Shown here in pieces: positions 1-5,458 of a DNA stretch of 8,045 nucleotides. Numbering within the stretch: position 1 is the stretch's first letter; each line of letters opens with the position of its first letter. A program made the position numbers and the translations under genes. Under the pieces are notes generated by a model. The model had not been told where the DNA came from. It made no database searches and saw only the letters and a program-made list of their open reading frames with translations. The DNA comes from Candidatus Syntropharchaeum sp. (lineage in GTDB: Archaea > Halobacteriota > Syntropharchaeia > Alkanophagales > Methanospirareceae): the NCBI GenBank assembly GCA_016782355.1, contig JADHYP010000061.1:1-8045 (forward strand), read 5' to 3'.

Positions 1-227
1 TGGCAACCGTTAAAGAAAAAGTTGCAGGAATAAACGAGATGGGGGAAAGAGTAGAAGCATGTGTTGCAGAAGTACAGCAAGGCATACGAGAGACAACTGC
101 TGAGGTAGAAGCAGGTGTTAATGAAATAAAAAGAGGCATAAAAGAGACTACTGACATGGTAAAAGCAGATGTTAAAGCGATGACAGAAAGATTCGATAAG
201 TATGCCAAAGAGGACTTCTGGGGATAG
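1..227 (+). CDS. gvpC: GvpC-like gas vesicle repeat protein, 3' end only
   Basis: The reading frame is open from base 3 to a TAG at 225-227, so this is the C-terminal part (about 74 residues) of a gene that starts before the window. The visible part is highly charged, probably all helical, and made of 18-residue repeats: one unit starts at base 51 (VEACVAEVQQGIRETTAE), a close copy at 105 (VEAGVNEIKRGIKETTDM) and a weaker one at 159 (VKADVKAMTERF). There are no Pro residues and only one Cys. GvpC proteins are repeat-containing amphipathic proteins that bind the outside of the gas vesicle shell and stiffen it. The call rests mainly on position: it sits just ahead of gvpN and gvpO, matching the haloarchaeal order gvpA-C-N-O. 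Sequence alone would fit any helical repeat or coiled-coil protein. The residue run ends in an unusual DFWG tail. Confidence 0.5.
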   Translation, partial: ATVKEKVAGINEMGERVEACVAEVQQGIRETTAEVEAGVNEIKRGIKETTDMVKADVKAMTERFDKYAKEDFWG

Positions 228-242
228 CTAAGCCCGGCACTG

Positions 243-327
243 CCTAAAAACCAAGTGATTTATCACCGCGGAGATCGCCGAGGGCGCAGAGTTTAAGAGC
301 GTTCCAATCCATGCTTGGGTTTTTTTA
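243..327. repeat. Intergenic repeat block with 9-bp units between inverted A/T-tract ends
   Basis: Between the GvpC-like gene and gvpN lies a GC-rich core at about 269-295 that reads as three degenerate 9-bp units: CGCGGAGAT, CGCCGAGGG, CGCAGAGTT. It is flanked by an imperfect inverted pair, AAAAACCAAG (246-255) on the left and CTTGGGTTTTT (314-324) on the right. Short intergenic repeats built on CGCAGAG-like units recur in many archaeal and bacterial genomes, but membership in such a family is inferred here from style only. The right end runs into a T tract that may end transcription. Confidence 0.45.
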
Positions 328-337
328 TTTTTTTTTG
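303..337 (+). terminator. Possible oligo-T terminator after the GvpC-like gene
   Basis: A short CCAA/TTGG stem (304-307 with 314-317) is followed by an almost unbroken T run at 320-336, interrupted by a single A. Archaeal transcription commonly ends at oligo-T runs with or without a hairpin. It lies about 90 bases after the stop codon of the GvpC-like gene and ahead of gvpN, so it could separate the two or reduce read-through. Confidence 0.4.
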
Positions 338-372
338 TCCAAAAAAGTGTTGCCAACTGTAATGTGATGTGT

Positions 373-1114
373 ATGGTAAAAAGGTTAGATAGAAGGAGTA
401 TTGAAGCAGAATACCTGGTGCCAGAGGAAATAAACTTTGTTGAGACTCCGGCAGTGAGGGATGTTGACAACAACAGAGTTAATTGGTGGCTACTCAAGGA
501 TTGAAAGGCAGACTTTTAACGAGTTCTCAAGGACAAAACCCGCAGCAAATAATGTCCTTCTTTCTGTTCTCGAAGAGGAGATACTTGAGCTGCCAACGAA
601 ATTCGGTGAGGAACGCTACGTTAACGTTCATCCGGACTTCAATGCCATTTTCACTTCTAATCCCATCGAATATGCAGGTGTGTATAGACCGCAAGATGCT
701 TTGCTTGACCGGCTCATTGGCATCTATATGGAGTTCTACGATTTCGAGACTGAGGTAGAGATTGTGATGGCGCATACGAATATCCCGGGGAAGATGGCAG
801 AGCGTGTGGTGAAAGTGGTAAGAGGATTAAGAGAGCTGGAAAATGTGGGAGGCAATGGAATAGAGAAGCCGGGCACTCGTGCATGCATCATGATTGCACA
901 GGGATTGGAAGTGTTGAACAGATATGAGAATGAAGATATTGAACGTATATGTGCGGACGTTCTAACGTCTAAAGTAAGGGGACCGGCAGACTACGAGGAA
1001 CTGCAAAGCAAGATAGAGGAAGTGGTTGCTGTGTCGGGTAAAGGAATAAAAGTCCGTGCCAGCGAGAGTAGTGGAGGCGAAGGCGAAGTGCAGCAGGTGC
1101 CTGTGGGTAATTAA
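373..1114 (+). pseudogene. gvpN: gvpN, gas vesicle AAA+ ATPase, internally deleted and frame-broken
   Basis: GvpN is a MoxR-like AAA+ ATPase needed for gas vesicle assembly. The frame from ATG 373 encodes a GvpN-like N-terminus ending in FVETPAVRDV (436-465), the segment that normally precedes the P-loop, then runs into unrelated residues and a TGA at 502-504. A different frame, open from ATG 461, gives 217 residues of the GvpN C-terminal half: ELIGGYSR, then NEFSRTKPAANNVLLSVLEEE, then VHPDFNAIFTSNPIEYAGV and QDALLDR. No Walker A (GxxGxGKT) occurs anywhere. A second gap is likely near base 515: the usual residues between the GY region and the DEF/NEF Walker B motif are gone, and the hydrophobic strand before NEF is lost. 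About 80-100 residues are missing in all, judging from the usual family length of 300-350. ATG 461 has no convincing ribosome binding site. The product, if made, should not bind ATP as GvpN does. Metagenome misassembly is the main alternative to real decay. Confidence 0.72.
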
Positions 1115-1131
1115 ATTTGAGGTGATTAAAA

Positions 1132-1419
1132 ATGGCTACTGAAACGATTATGGATTTGGGAGAGAAAACGAAGGGGATAATAGAGGAGCTCCTGGATAAG
1201 AAGGCGGAAAGCGTTATAAGTGTTACAAAAGAGGAGAACGAATGGAAGGTATTGGTAGAGGTATTGGAAAGGAAAGCGGTTCCGGATGCCCAGGACCTCC
1301 TCGGAAGGTATGAACTGAGGCTGGATGAGAATAAGGAGCTTCTTGGGTATGAGCGCGTGGCTTTAAGGAGGAGGACAGACCTGGATAAAGAGAAATGGTA
1401 TAGGGAAGAAGAAGAATAG
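1132..1419 (+). CDS. gvpO: Gas vesicle protein GvpO
   Basis: This 95-residue protein has the GvpO signature: an N-terminal helical part (about 1-35), then a beta-rich core with WKVLVEVLERKAVPDAQDLLGR and YELRLDENKELLGYERV, ending in a basic then acidic tail. GvpO is a small cytoplasmic accessory protein of gas vesicle formation, essential in haloarchaea, possibly acting on expression or assembly rather than in the shell. The start at 1132 is supported by a GAGGTGAT ribosome binding site at 1119-1126. It follows gvpN by 17 bases, so the two were probably one transcript. Unlike gvpN it shows no damage. Family assignment is by recognised motif pattern and gene order, not a database search. Confidence 0.78.
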   Translation: MATETIMDLGEKTKGIIEELLDKKAESVISVTKEENEWKVLVEVLERKAVPDAQDLLGRYELRLDENKELLGYERVALRRRTDLDKEKWYREEEE

Positions 1420-1500
1420 GGATTGATTTACCGTTTTCTTTTGAGTGCGTTGGCTGGTGTGAGTAACAAAGGAAAAAAGGGATGTTGGGAAGGGGGTGAA

Positions 1501-2262
1501 ATGATAATACAAATAATGACAAAACAAAACACTGTAAGGATTTTGCATGTGGATGATAATCCAAGGGCTATTCAGATAACACGATTATATCTGGAAGACA
1601 AAAATAACAATTTTAAAATTACACCAGTATTATCGGCGAAGCAGGCATTAGAAAAACGGGAAACGGAAAATTTTGACGCCGTCATTTCCGATTATAAGAT
1701 GCCGGATATGGATGGAATAGAATTACTGGAAGAATTGAGGAAGAGGGAAAATCGCATCCCTTTTATTATCCTTACCGGTAAAGGAAAAGAGAAAGAGGCG
1801 ATAGAAGCATTAAATAAAGGCGCGGACAGGTATCTCAAAAAGGAGGGGAAGCCCACTGTTCTTTTTGATACGTTAGGGCGATATATTCAAGAGGTGATAG
1901 AGGAAAGGAGAAAAAAAGAAGCTCATAATGCTTTATCCAAACTTCTTGAAGAAGATAAGAAACTAAAAAGTTTAGAAAGGAATAGTAAAAAACAGATGCT
2001 CCCAAGGAGCCGTATTGACGCAAGTACACTTCTTAATGAACACTTAGATTTAATCATATTAGGTATGCTTACAGAGCAGTCAAGAAGTGACGATGCTATA
2101 AAATCAATGACTGAAGAAGATTTAATAGAAGAAATTCATCGTAAATTTGGTATTAGGGTTGGCTATAAGGCACTACATACTTCTGTGGTTAAGTTAAAAG
2201 AAGAGGATATAATAACAGATATAGAGGGAAGGATGACAATTACTCCATTCTATTTGAGATGA
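1501..2262 (+). CDS. Response regulator: receiver domain plus PadR-like winged helix
   Basis: From the chosen start the protein has 253 residues. Residues 12-130 form a receiver domain with all key sites: acidic pair D18-D19, phospho-acceptor D64 in ISDYKMPDMDG, switch T92 in FIILTGKG and K113 in DRYLKK. Residues 130-165 are a charged helical linker. The rest (about 175-253) looks like a winged helix: LDLIILGML, EEDLIEEIHRKFGI, then a helix ending KLKEEDIITD and a wing GRMTITPFYLR, resembling PadR-type regulators. It probably alters transcription when phosphorylated by a histidine kinase not seen here. The frame is open from 1423, but ATG 1501 has GGGGGTGA directly ahead; ATG 1516 is a weaker alternative. 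It is clearly A/T-richer than its neighbours, suggesting a separate origin. A role in gas vesicle control is only a guess from position, and the DNA-binding assignment is fold-level inference. Confidence 0.8.
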   Translation: MIIQIMTKQNTVRILHVDDNPRAIQITRLYLEDKNNNFKITPVLSAKQALEKRETENFDAVISDYKMPDMDGIELLEELRKRENRIPFIILTGKGKEKEAIEALNKGADRYLKKEGKPTVLFDTLGRYIQEVIEERRKKEAHNALSKLLEEDKKLKSLERNSKKQMLPRSRIDASTLLNEHLDLIILGMLTEQSRSDDAIKSMTEEDLIEEIHRKFGIRVGYKALHTSVVKLKEEDIITDIEGRMTITPFYLR

Positions 2263-2290
2263 AAGAACAAAAGAGAAAAATAAATTATTG

Positions 2291-2380
2291 ACACAGATTA
2301 ACGCAGATTAACACAGATGATAAAAATCAACAATGTTAAACTTAAATAAATCTCGTAAATCCGTGTTAATCCGTGTCTTA
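2291..2380. repeat. Inverted repeat made of 10-bp tandem units
   Basis: The left arm at 2291-2320 is three tandem 10-mers: ACACAGATTA, ACGCAGATTA, ACACAGATGA. The right arm at about 2357-2379 is the reverse complement of the same kind of unit, reading AATCCGTGTTAATCCGTGTCT, that is, ACACGGATTA-type units on the other strand. The spacer is about 37 bases and A/T-rich. An RNA copy could fold into a long imperfect hairpin. Repeats of this ACACAGATTA type are scattered between genes in many prokaryote genomes; that relation is from memory of the pattern, with no search made. The element sits between the response regulator and the promoter of the gins51 operon, which makes it a candidate transcription barrier. 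Confidence 0.65.
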
Positions 2381-2390
2381 AATAGGAGAT

Positions 2391-2404
2391 AGTTATACTT
2401 TATG
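2391..2404 (+). promoter_or_regulatory. TATA-like box of the gins51-ribosomal operon
   Basis: The sequence TTATACTTTATG lies about 25-30 bases before ATG 2426. In Archaea the start of transcription is usually 25-27 bases downstream of the TATA centre, which puts it on or within a few bases of the start codon. No ribosome binding site is visible in the A-rich run 2411-2423, so the mRNA may be leaderless. This is inference from spacing only. Confidence 0.4.
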
Positions 2405-2425
2405 TACAATTAAAAAGAAAAAGCG

Positions 2426-3073
2426 ATGGACATAGAGAAACTCTGGGGAATCCTGTATAAGGAGCGAAACACGGCATCACTGCAAGAATTACCGGAGAAC
2501 TTCTGCGAGGAAGTGTGCGAATACATGGAGAAGTTGAAGGAGGAGAAAGGAGAAGCGGATGAAAGGAGGAGGGAGCTGGTGGAAGACGAGCTAAGGAATG
2601 CGAAGATGAAAGCGGAGGATATAATCAGAAGGCGAATAGGAAAGATAGTAAAGCTCGCCAGTTCGGGCATGAAAACGGGACCTAAGGGGATGTTAGAGGA
2701 AGAGGAAAGGATATTTGAGGGCGTGAAAAGTCACGTAGAGGGGGGCAAGGAAAGGATATTTGCGTTGATGCAGGGGGATAAAGAAGGCGAAGGCAGAAGA
2801 GAAGAAAAAAGCGAAAAGAGGGAACTTGCGGAGCAAACTGCAAAAGAAGTTAAAAAAACAGTTTCCGTAAAAAACCGAGATGAAGAACTGCATATAGTCC
2901 GGGTATTGGAAGACATACCTACTTTTATGGGTACAGACGGAAGAATTTATAAAGTAAAAAAAGAAGATGTTATTATGTTACCAAAGACCAACGCAGAGAT
3001 ATTGTGTAAGCGAGGAGTTGCAATGCGATTTGAAGGCAAAACGAATAAAATGGAGGGGGTGAGCAGGGGATAG
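2426..3073 (+). CDS. gins51: Archaeal GINS complex subunit, Gins51/Gins15 type
   Basis: GINS joins MCM helicase and the GAN/Cdc45-like nuclease in the replisome. This 215-residue protein has the A-then-B order of the Psf1/Sld5 class. The helical A domain covers about 1-100, opening MDIEKLWGILYKER, with LQELPENFCEEVCEYMEKL and the helix LVEDELRNAK..RRRIGKIVKLA. A charged linker follows at about 115-150, and the small beta B domain at 155-203 contains VRVLEDIPTFMGTDGRIYKV, then DVIMLPKTNAEIL. The start at 2426 gives the standard N-terminus of the family and has no ribosome binding site, consistent with a leaderless message. The stop lies three bases before rpl44e, so the two are surely cotranscribed. 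This placement next to L44e, S27e, aIF2-alpha and Nop10 is a known archaeal arrangement; primase or PCNA genes, often also present, are not seen here. The tail after residue 203 is probably disordered. Confidence 0.85.
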   Translation: MDIEKLWGILYKERNTASLQELPENFCEEVCEYMEKLKEEKGEADERRRELVEDELRNAKMKAEDIIRRRIGKIVKLASSGMKTGPKGMLEEEERIFEGVKSHVEGGKERIFALMQGDKEGEGRREEKSEKRELAEQTAKEVKKTVSVKNRDEELHIVRVLEDIPTFMGTDGRIYKVKKEDVIMLPKTNAEILCKRGVAMRFEGKTNKMEGVSRG

Positions 3074-3076
3074 GAA

Positions 3077-3355
3077 ATGAAGATGCCAAAACATATAAGG
3101 ATTCATTGCCCCTTTTGCGGCAAGCATACCTTACACGAAGTGGAAAAAGTAAAAAAGGGAAGACCTTCTTCCTTGAACTGGATAGTAAGGCAGAAGAAGC
3201 GCAGGTCAGGCATAGGAAATACGGGGAAATTTTCAAAGGTTCCCGGAGGCGATAAGCCGACAAAAAAGGTCTTTCTTCGATATAAGTGCGCGGAATGTAA
3301 GAAGTCGCATCAAAGGAAGGGCTTCAGGGTATCCAAGCTTGAGTTTGTGGAGTAA
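3077..3355 (+). CDS. rpl44e: Large-subunit ribosomal protein L44e
   Basis: This 92-residue basic protein is the archaeal/eukaryotic large-subunit protein L44e (eL42), which sits near the tRNA exit site. It opens [18 protein letters not shown] and carries the four zinc ligands C11, C14, C71 and C74 (CPFC and CAEC), joined by a basic loop with [24 protein letters not shown], the segment that contacts rRNA. The length is standard. ATG 3077 is preferred over ATG 3083 because family members start MKxPK; the GGGGATAGG stretch just ahead, overlapping the end of gins51, can serve as ribosome binding site. Three bases separate it from gins51, and rps27e follows after 18 bases. Confidence 0.95.
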   Translation: MKMPKHIRIHCPFCGKHTLHEVEKVKKGRPSSLNWIVRQKKRRSGIGNTGKFSKVPGGDKPTKKVFLRYKCAECKKSHQRKGFRVSKLEFVE

Positions 3356-3373
3356 CTAAAAGAGGGTATAACA

Positions 3374-3559
3374 ATGGGAATGGAAAGGAGTACAAAAAGC
3401 AAATTTTTGAGGGTAAAATGCAATGATTGCCCAAATGAGCAGGTCGTCTTTGACCATGCATCTACGGATGTGAACTGTAACGTCTGCGGCGCAATTTTAG
3501 TCAAGCCGCGGGGTGGGAAACCGGAGATAAATGCCGAGGTAATAGAGGTCCTGGAATAG
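3374..3559 (+). CDS. rps27e: Small-subunit ribosomal protein S27e
   Basis: This 61-residue zinc-ribbon protein belongs to the small ribosomal subunit (eS27). The zinc site is complete: C16 and C19 in [14 protein letters not shown]35 and C38 in [10 protein letters not shown], followed by the conserved KPRGGKP and the acidic beta strand [10 protein letters not shown]. Length matches archaeal members. The start at 3374 follows AGAGGG (3361-3366) at a spacing of 7 bases. It is paired with rpl44e upstream and eif2a downstream, the usual archaeal order. Confidence 0.95.
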   Translation: MGMERSTKSKFLRVKCNDCPNEQVVFDHASTDVNCNVCGAILVKPRGGKPEINAEVIEVLE

Positions 3560-3580
3560 CGATATGGGGGAATAAAATAG

Positions 3581-4402
3581 ATGGTGAGGGAAGAATGGCC
3601 GGAGAAGGACGAATTAGTAGTTTGTACGGTAGATGAGCTTAAGACCTTCGGAGCTTTCGTTAAGCTTGAAGAATACGAAGGAAAAGAAGGGCTTATCCAT
3701 ATATCTGCGGTATCCCCCGGTTGGGTGAAACATCTGAGGGATCACGTGCGCGAAGGGCAAAAAGTGGTATGCAAGGTGCTACACGTGGATGCACAGAGAG
3801 GGCACATAGATTTATCATTAAAGGCTGTGAAAGACGAGCAAAAGAGGGAACGGATAAAATTGTGGAAGAACGAGAAGAAAGCGAAGAAGTGGCTCTCTCT
3901 CGCCCTTACTGATTCATCATCGAAAGTAGAAATTAGCAACGAGGAGTTCAACGAGCTCGAGACAAAATTATTGGATGCTTATGAAAGTCTGTATGACGCA
4001 TTTGAGGACGTCGTAACGGTAGGCAAAAAAGCATTGATTGCACTTGGGCTAAAGGAAGAACATGCGGATGCAATACACGAGATGGCACGGACTAACGTTA
4101 AACCGCCTTCCGTGCAGATAACCGGCTACGTAGAGCTAAAGTGTCCTCTGTCTAATGGTGTTGAAATAATAAAAGAGGCGTTGAGGAAGGCAGAAGAGGT
4201 GATAAAAAAAACGGCTCCGGGCGTAAATACGAACGGCGTCACGGTGGAATGCATTTATATAGGAGCGCCAAAGTATAAGATGCGTGTCACTGCTTCAGAT
4301 TATAAAAAGGCGGAAGGCGTATTAAGTGATGCGGCAAGCGCAGCGATTGAAGTGATAAAAAGGAACGAAGGATATGGGAAATTCCACCGAAATCTTCCTT
4401 AA
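3581..4402 (+). CDS. eif2a: Translation initiation factor aIF2 subunit alpha
   Basis: The 273-residue product is the alpha subunit of aIF2, which with beta and gamma subunits delivers initiator Met-tRNA to the small ribosomal subunit. An N-terminal S1/OB domain covers about 10-82, with FGAFVKLEEYEGKEGLIHIS, the stretch SPGWVKHLRDHVREGQKVV (the loop holding the regulatory serine in eukaryotes) and RGHIDLSLKAV. A helical domain runs about 85-170, and an alpha/beta C-terminal domain from 175 begins VQITGYVELKC and ends with the ASDYKKAEGVL region. Length is typical. The start at 3581 has a GGGGG run (3566-3570) 10 bases ahead, and 21 bases separate it from rps27e. Nop10 follows 32 bases after its stop. 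An overlapping frame at 3721-3912 is a shadow. Confidence 0.95.
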   Translation: MVREEWPEKDELVVCTVDELKTFGAFVKLEEYEGKEGLIHISAVSPGWVKHLRDHVREGQKVVCKVLHVDAQRGHIDLSLKAVKDEQKRERIKLWKNEKKAKKWLSLALTDSSSKVEISNEEFNELETKLLDAYESLYDAFEDVVTVGKKALIALGLKEEHADAIHEMARTNVKPPSVQITGYVELKCPLSNGVEIIKEALRKAEEVIKKTAPGVNTNGVTVECIYIGAPKYKMRVTASDYKKAEGVLSDAASAAIEVIKRNEGYGKFHRNLP

Positions 4403-4434
4403 CCAACTTTCTTTACTTTAAAAAGAAATGTTTT

Positions 4435-4605
4435 ATGAAGTCTAAGATAAGGAAATGTGAGGTATGTGGGGAATACACATTAAAGGGTGTATGCGAGAGG
4501 TGCGGGAGAGCGACGAAGAATCCAACGCCTCCGAGGTTCTCCCCTAAAGACCCTTATGGGAAATATAGAAGGATGATGAAATATGGAAGAGATAGAAGTG
4601 AATGA
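4435..4605 (+). CDS. nop10: H/ACA ribonucleoprotein subunit Nop10
   Basis: This small gene encodes 56 residues. Nop10 binds the pseudouridine synthase Cbf5 and helps H/ACA guide RNAs direct pseudouridine formation in rRNA. The protein opens MKSKIRKCEVCGEYTLKGVC and has four zinc ligands C8, C11, C20 and C23, then the conserved NPTPPRFSPKDPYGKYRR segment that lies along Cbf5. The match to archaeal Nop10 is near full length, with a slightly long tail (MMKYGRDRSE). ATG 4435 has no clear ribosome binding site; ATG 4428 is in another frame and stops after five codons, so it is not the start. The last 23 bases overlap the next gene in a different frame, so translation of the two is probably coupled. 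Confidence 0.93.
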   Translation: MKSKIRKCEVCGEYTLKGVCERCGRATKNPTPPRFSPKDPYGKYRRMMKYGRDRSE

Positions 4606-5341
4606 GCTAAAAAAGGTGAAATTGCACAAGCCGGTAATGATAGAGGGACTTCCGGGTGTAGGAAACGTGGGGACGTTAGTTGCTGAGCACATAATACAGG
4701 AGTTGAATGCCGAGAAGATATTTGAGATATATTCATGGCATTTTCCACCACAGGTATTGGTAAATAACGACGGAACAGTTCGTTTGTGTAAAAATGAGAT
4801 GTATGCCTGGAAGTCAAAGAAGCAGGATTTGTTAATCCTTAGCGGTGACCAGCAGAGCGTTACGAATGAGGGGCATTATTTTATAGCCGAGCGGATTCTC
4901 GACATTGCACAACAGTATGACGTTTCTCGCATATACACCCTGGGTGGATATGGTATAGGTCAGCTTGTGGAAAGACAAAAGGTGCTTGGAGCTGCGAATG
5001 ACGCTGCGCTTGTGGAGGAGATGAAGAAGTATGGGGTGGAATTCCGAGAGGAAGAGCCGGGAGGGAGCATCGTAGGTGCATCAGGGCTTCTGTTAGGTCT
5101 CGGAAAACTAAGGGGCATTCCCGCGGTTTGTTTGCTGGGTCTTACGTCGGGCTATTTAGTGGACCCCAAAAGTGCACAAGCGGTTCTCAAAGTCCTGTGT
5201 CAGGCATTAAATCTCGAAATAGACATGCAGGCTTTGGAAGAGCGTGCAGAAGAGATGGAAAGGGTGGTCGAGCGACTGAAGGAGATGGAGCAAGCTCAGA
5301 TTCCGAGGCGTCGGGAAGAAGAATTGGGATACATCAGATAA
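4583..5341 (+). CDS. PAC2-family protein (proteasome assembly chaperone relative)
   Basis: The 252-residue protein belongs to the PAC2 family, named after a eukaryotic chaperone for proteasome alpha rings; archaeal members are thought to act as proteasome chaperones or adaptors, though this copy's exact role is unproven. Visible hallmarks are the N-terminal PVMIEGLPGVGNVGTLVAEHII (about 18-39), FPPQVLVNNDGTVRL, the strand QDLLILSGDQQS, the loop RIYTLGGYGIGQ and a later glycine-rich SIVGASGLLLGLGK with PAVCLLGLTSGYLVDP. A charged C-terminal coiled coil covers about 215-245. The start at 4583 lies inside nop10, with GGATGATGA just ahead as a likely ribosome binding site. It closes the operon, and downstream is a convergent intergenic region shared with dnaG. 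PAC2 genes beside nop10 are common in Archaea. Confidence 0.9.
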   Translation: MEEIEVNELKKVKLHKPVMIEGLPGVGNVGTLVAEHIIQELNAEKIFEIYSWHFPPQVLVNNDGTVRLCKNEMYAWKSKKQDLLILSGDQQSVTNEGHYFIAERILDIAQQYDVSRIYTLGGYGIGQLVERQKVLGAANDAALVEEMKKYGVEFREEEPGGSIVGASGLLLGLGKLRGIPAVCLLGLTSGYLVDPKSAQAVLKVLCQALNLEIDMQALEERAEEMERVVERLKEMEQAQIPRRREEELGYIR

Positions 5342-5347
5342 GCTTAA

Positions 5348-5450
5348 AAAATCCCAAATCCCAATACTACCAATTTTGCTTATCCTTTCTCTTTTGGATT
5401 TGGAAATTGGGATTTACATGGGATTTGGTAGTATTTGTCATTGGGATTTT
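5348..5450. repeat. Imperfect inverted repeat between convergent genes, probable shared terminator region
   Basis: The arm at 5348-5374 (starting AAAATCCCAAATCCCAATAC) is the reverse complement of 5424-5450 at 22 of 27 positions by hand alignment. The loop of 49 bases holds further GGATTTGG and TTGGGATTT variants that could pair in other ways. It fills the gap between the PAC2-family gene and dnaG, which face each other. A pyrimidine-rich run at 5372-5396, rich in T, could end transcription of the + strand operon. The same GGGATTT word recurs four times, so the element may be one copy of a dispersed repeat rather than a purpose-built terminator. Confidence 0.6.
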
Positions 5451-5458
5451 CGCTGCCG

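Noticed and set aside
228..497. Minus-strand frame across the repeat block and the gvpN start
   Set aside because: It spans a repeat and a T tract and shows no motif; judged a chance frame.
440..520. Programmed frameshift joining the two gvpN frames
   Set aside because: A shift in reading would still leave the P-loop region missing from the DNA, so it cannot restore a normal GvpN.
1223..1564. Minus-strand frame opposite gvpO and the response regulator start
   Set aside because: Rich in Pro, Ser and Leu as expected for the antisense of purine-rich genes; no ribosome binding site or recognisable domain.
2291..2380. CRISPR array
   Set aside because: Units are 10 bp, directly abutting with no unique spacers, and the second arm is inverted.
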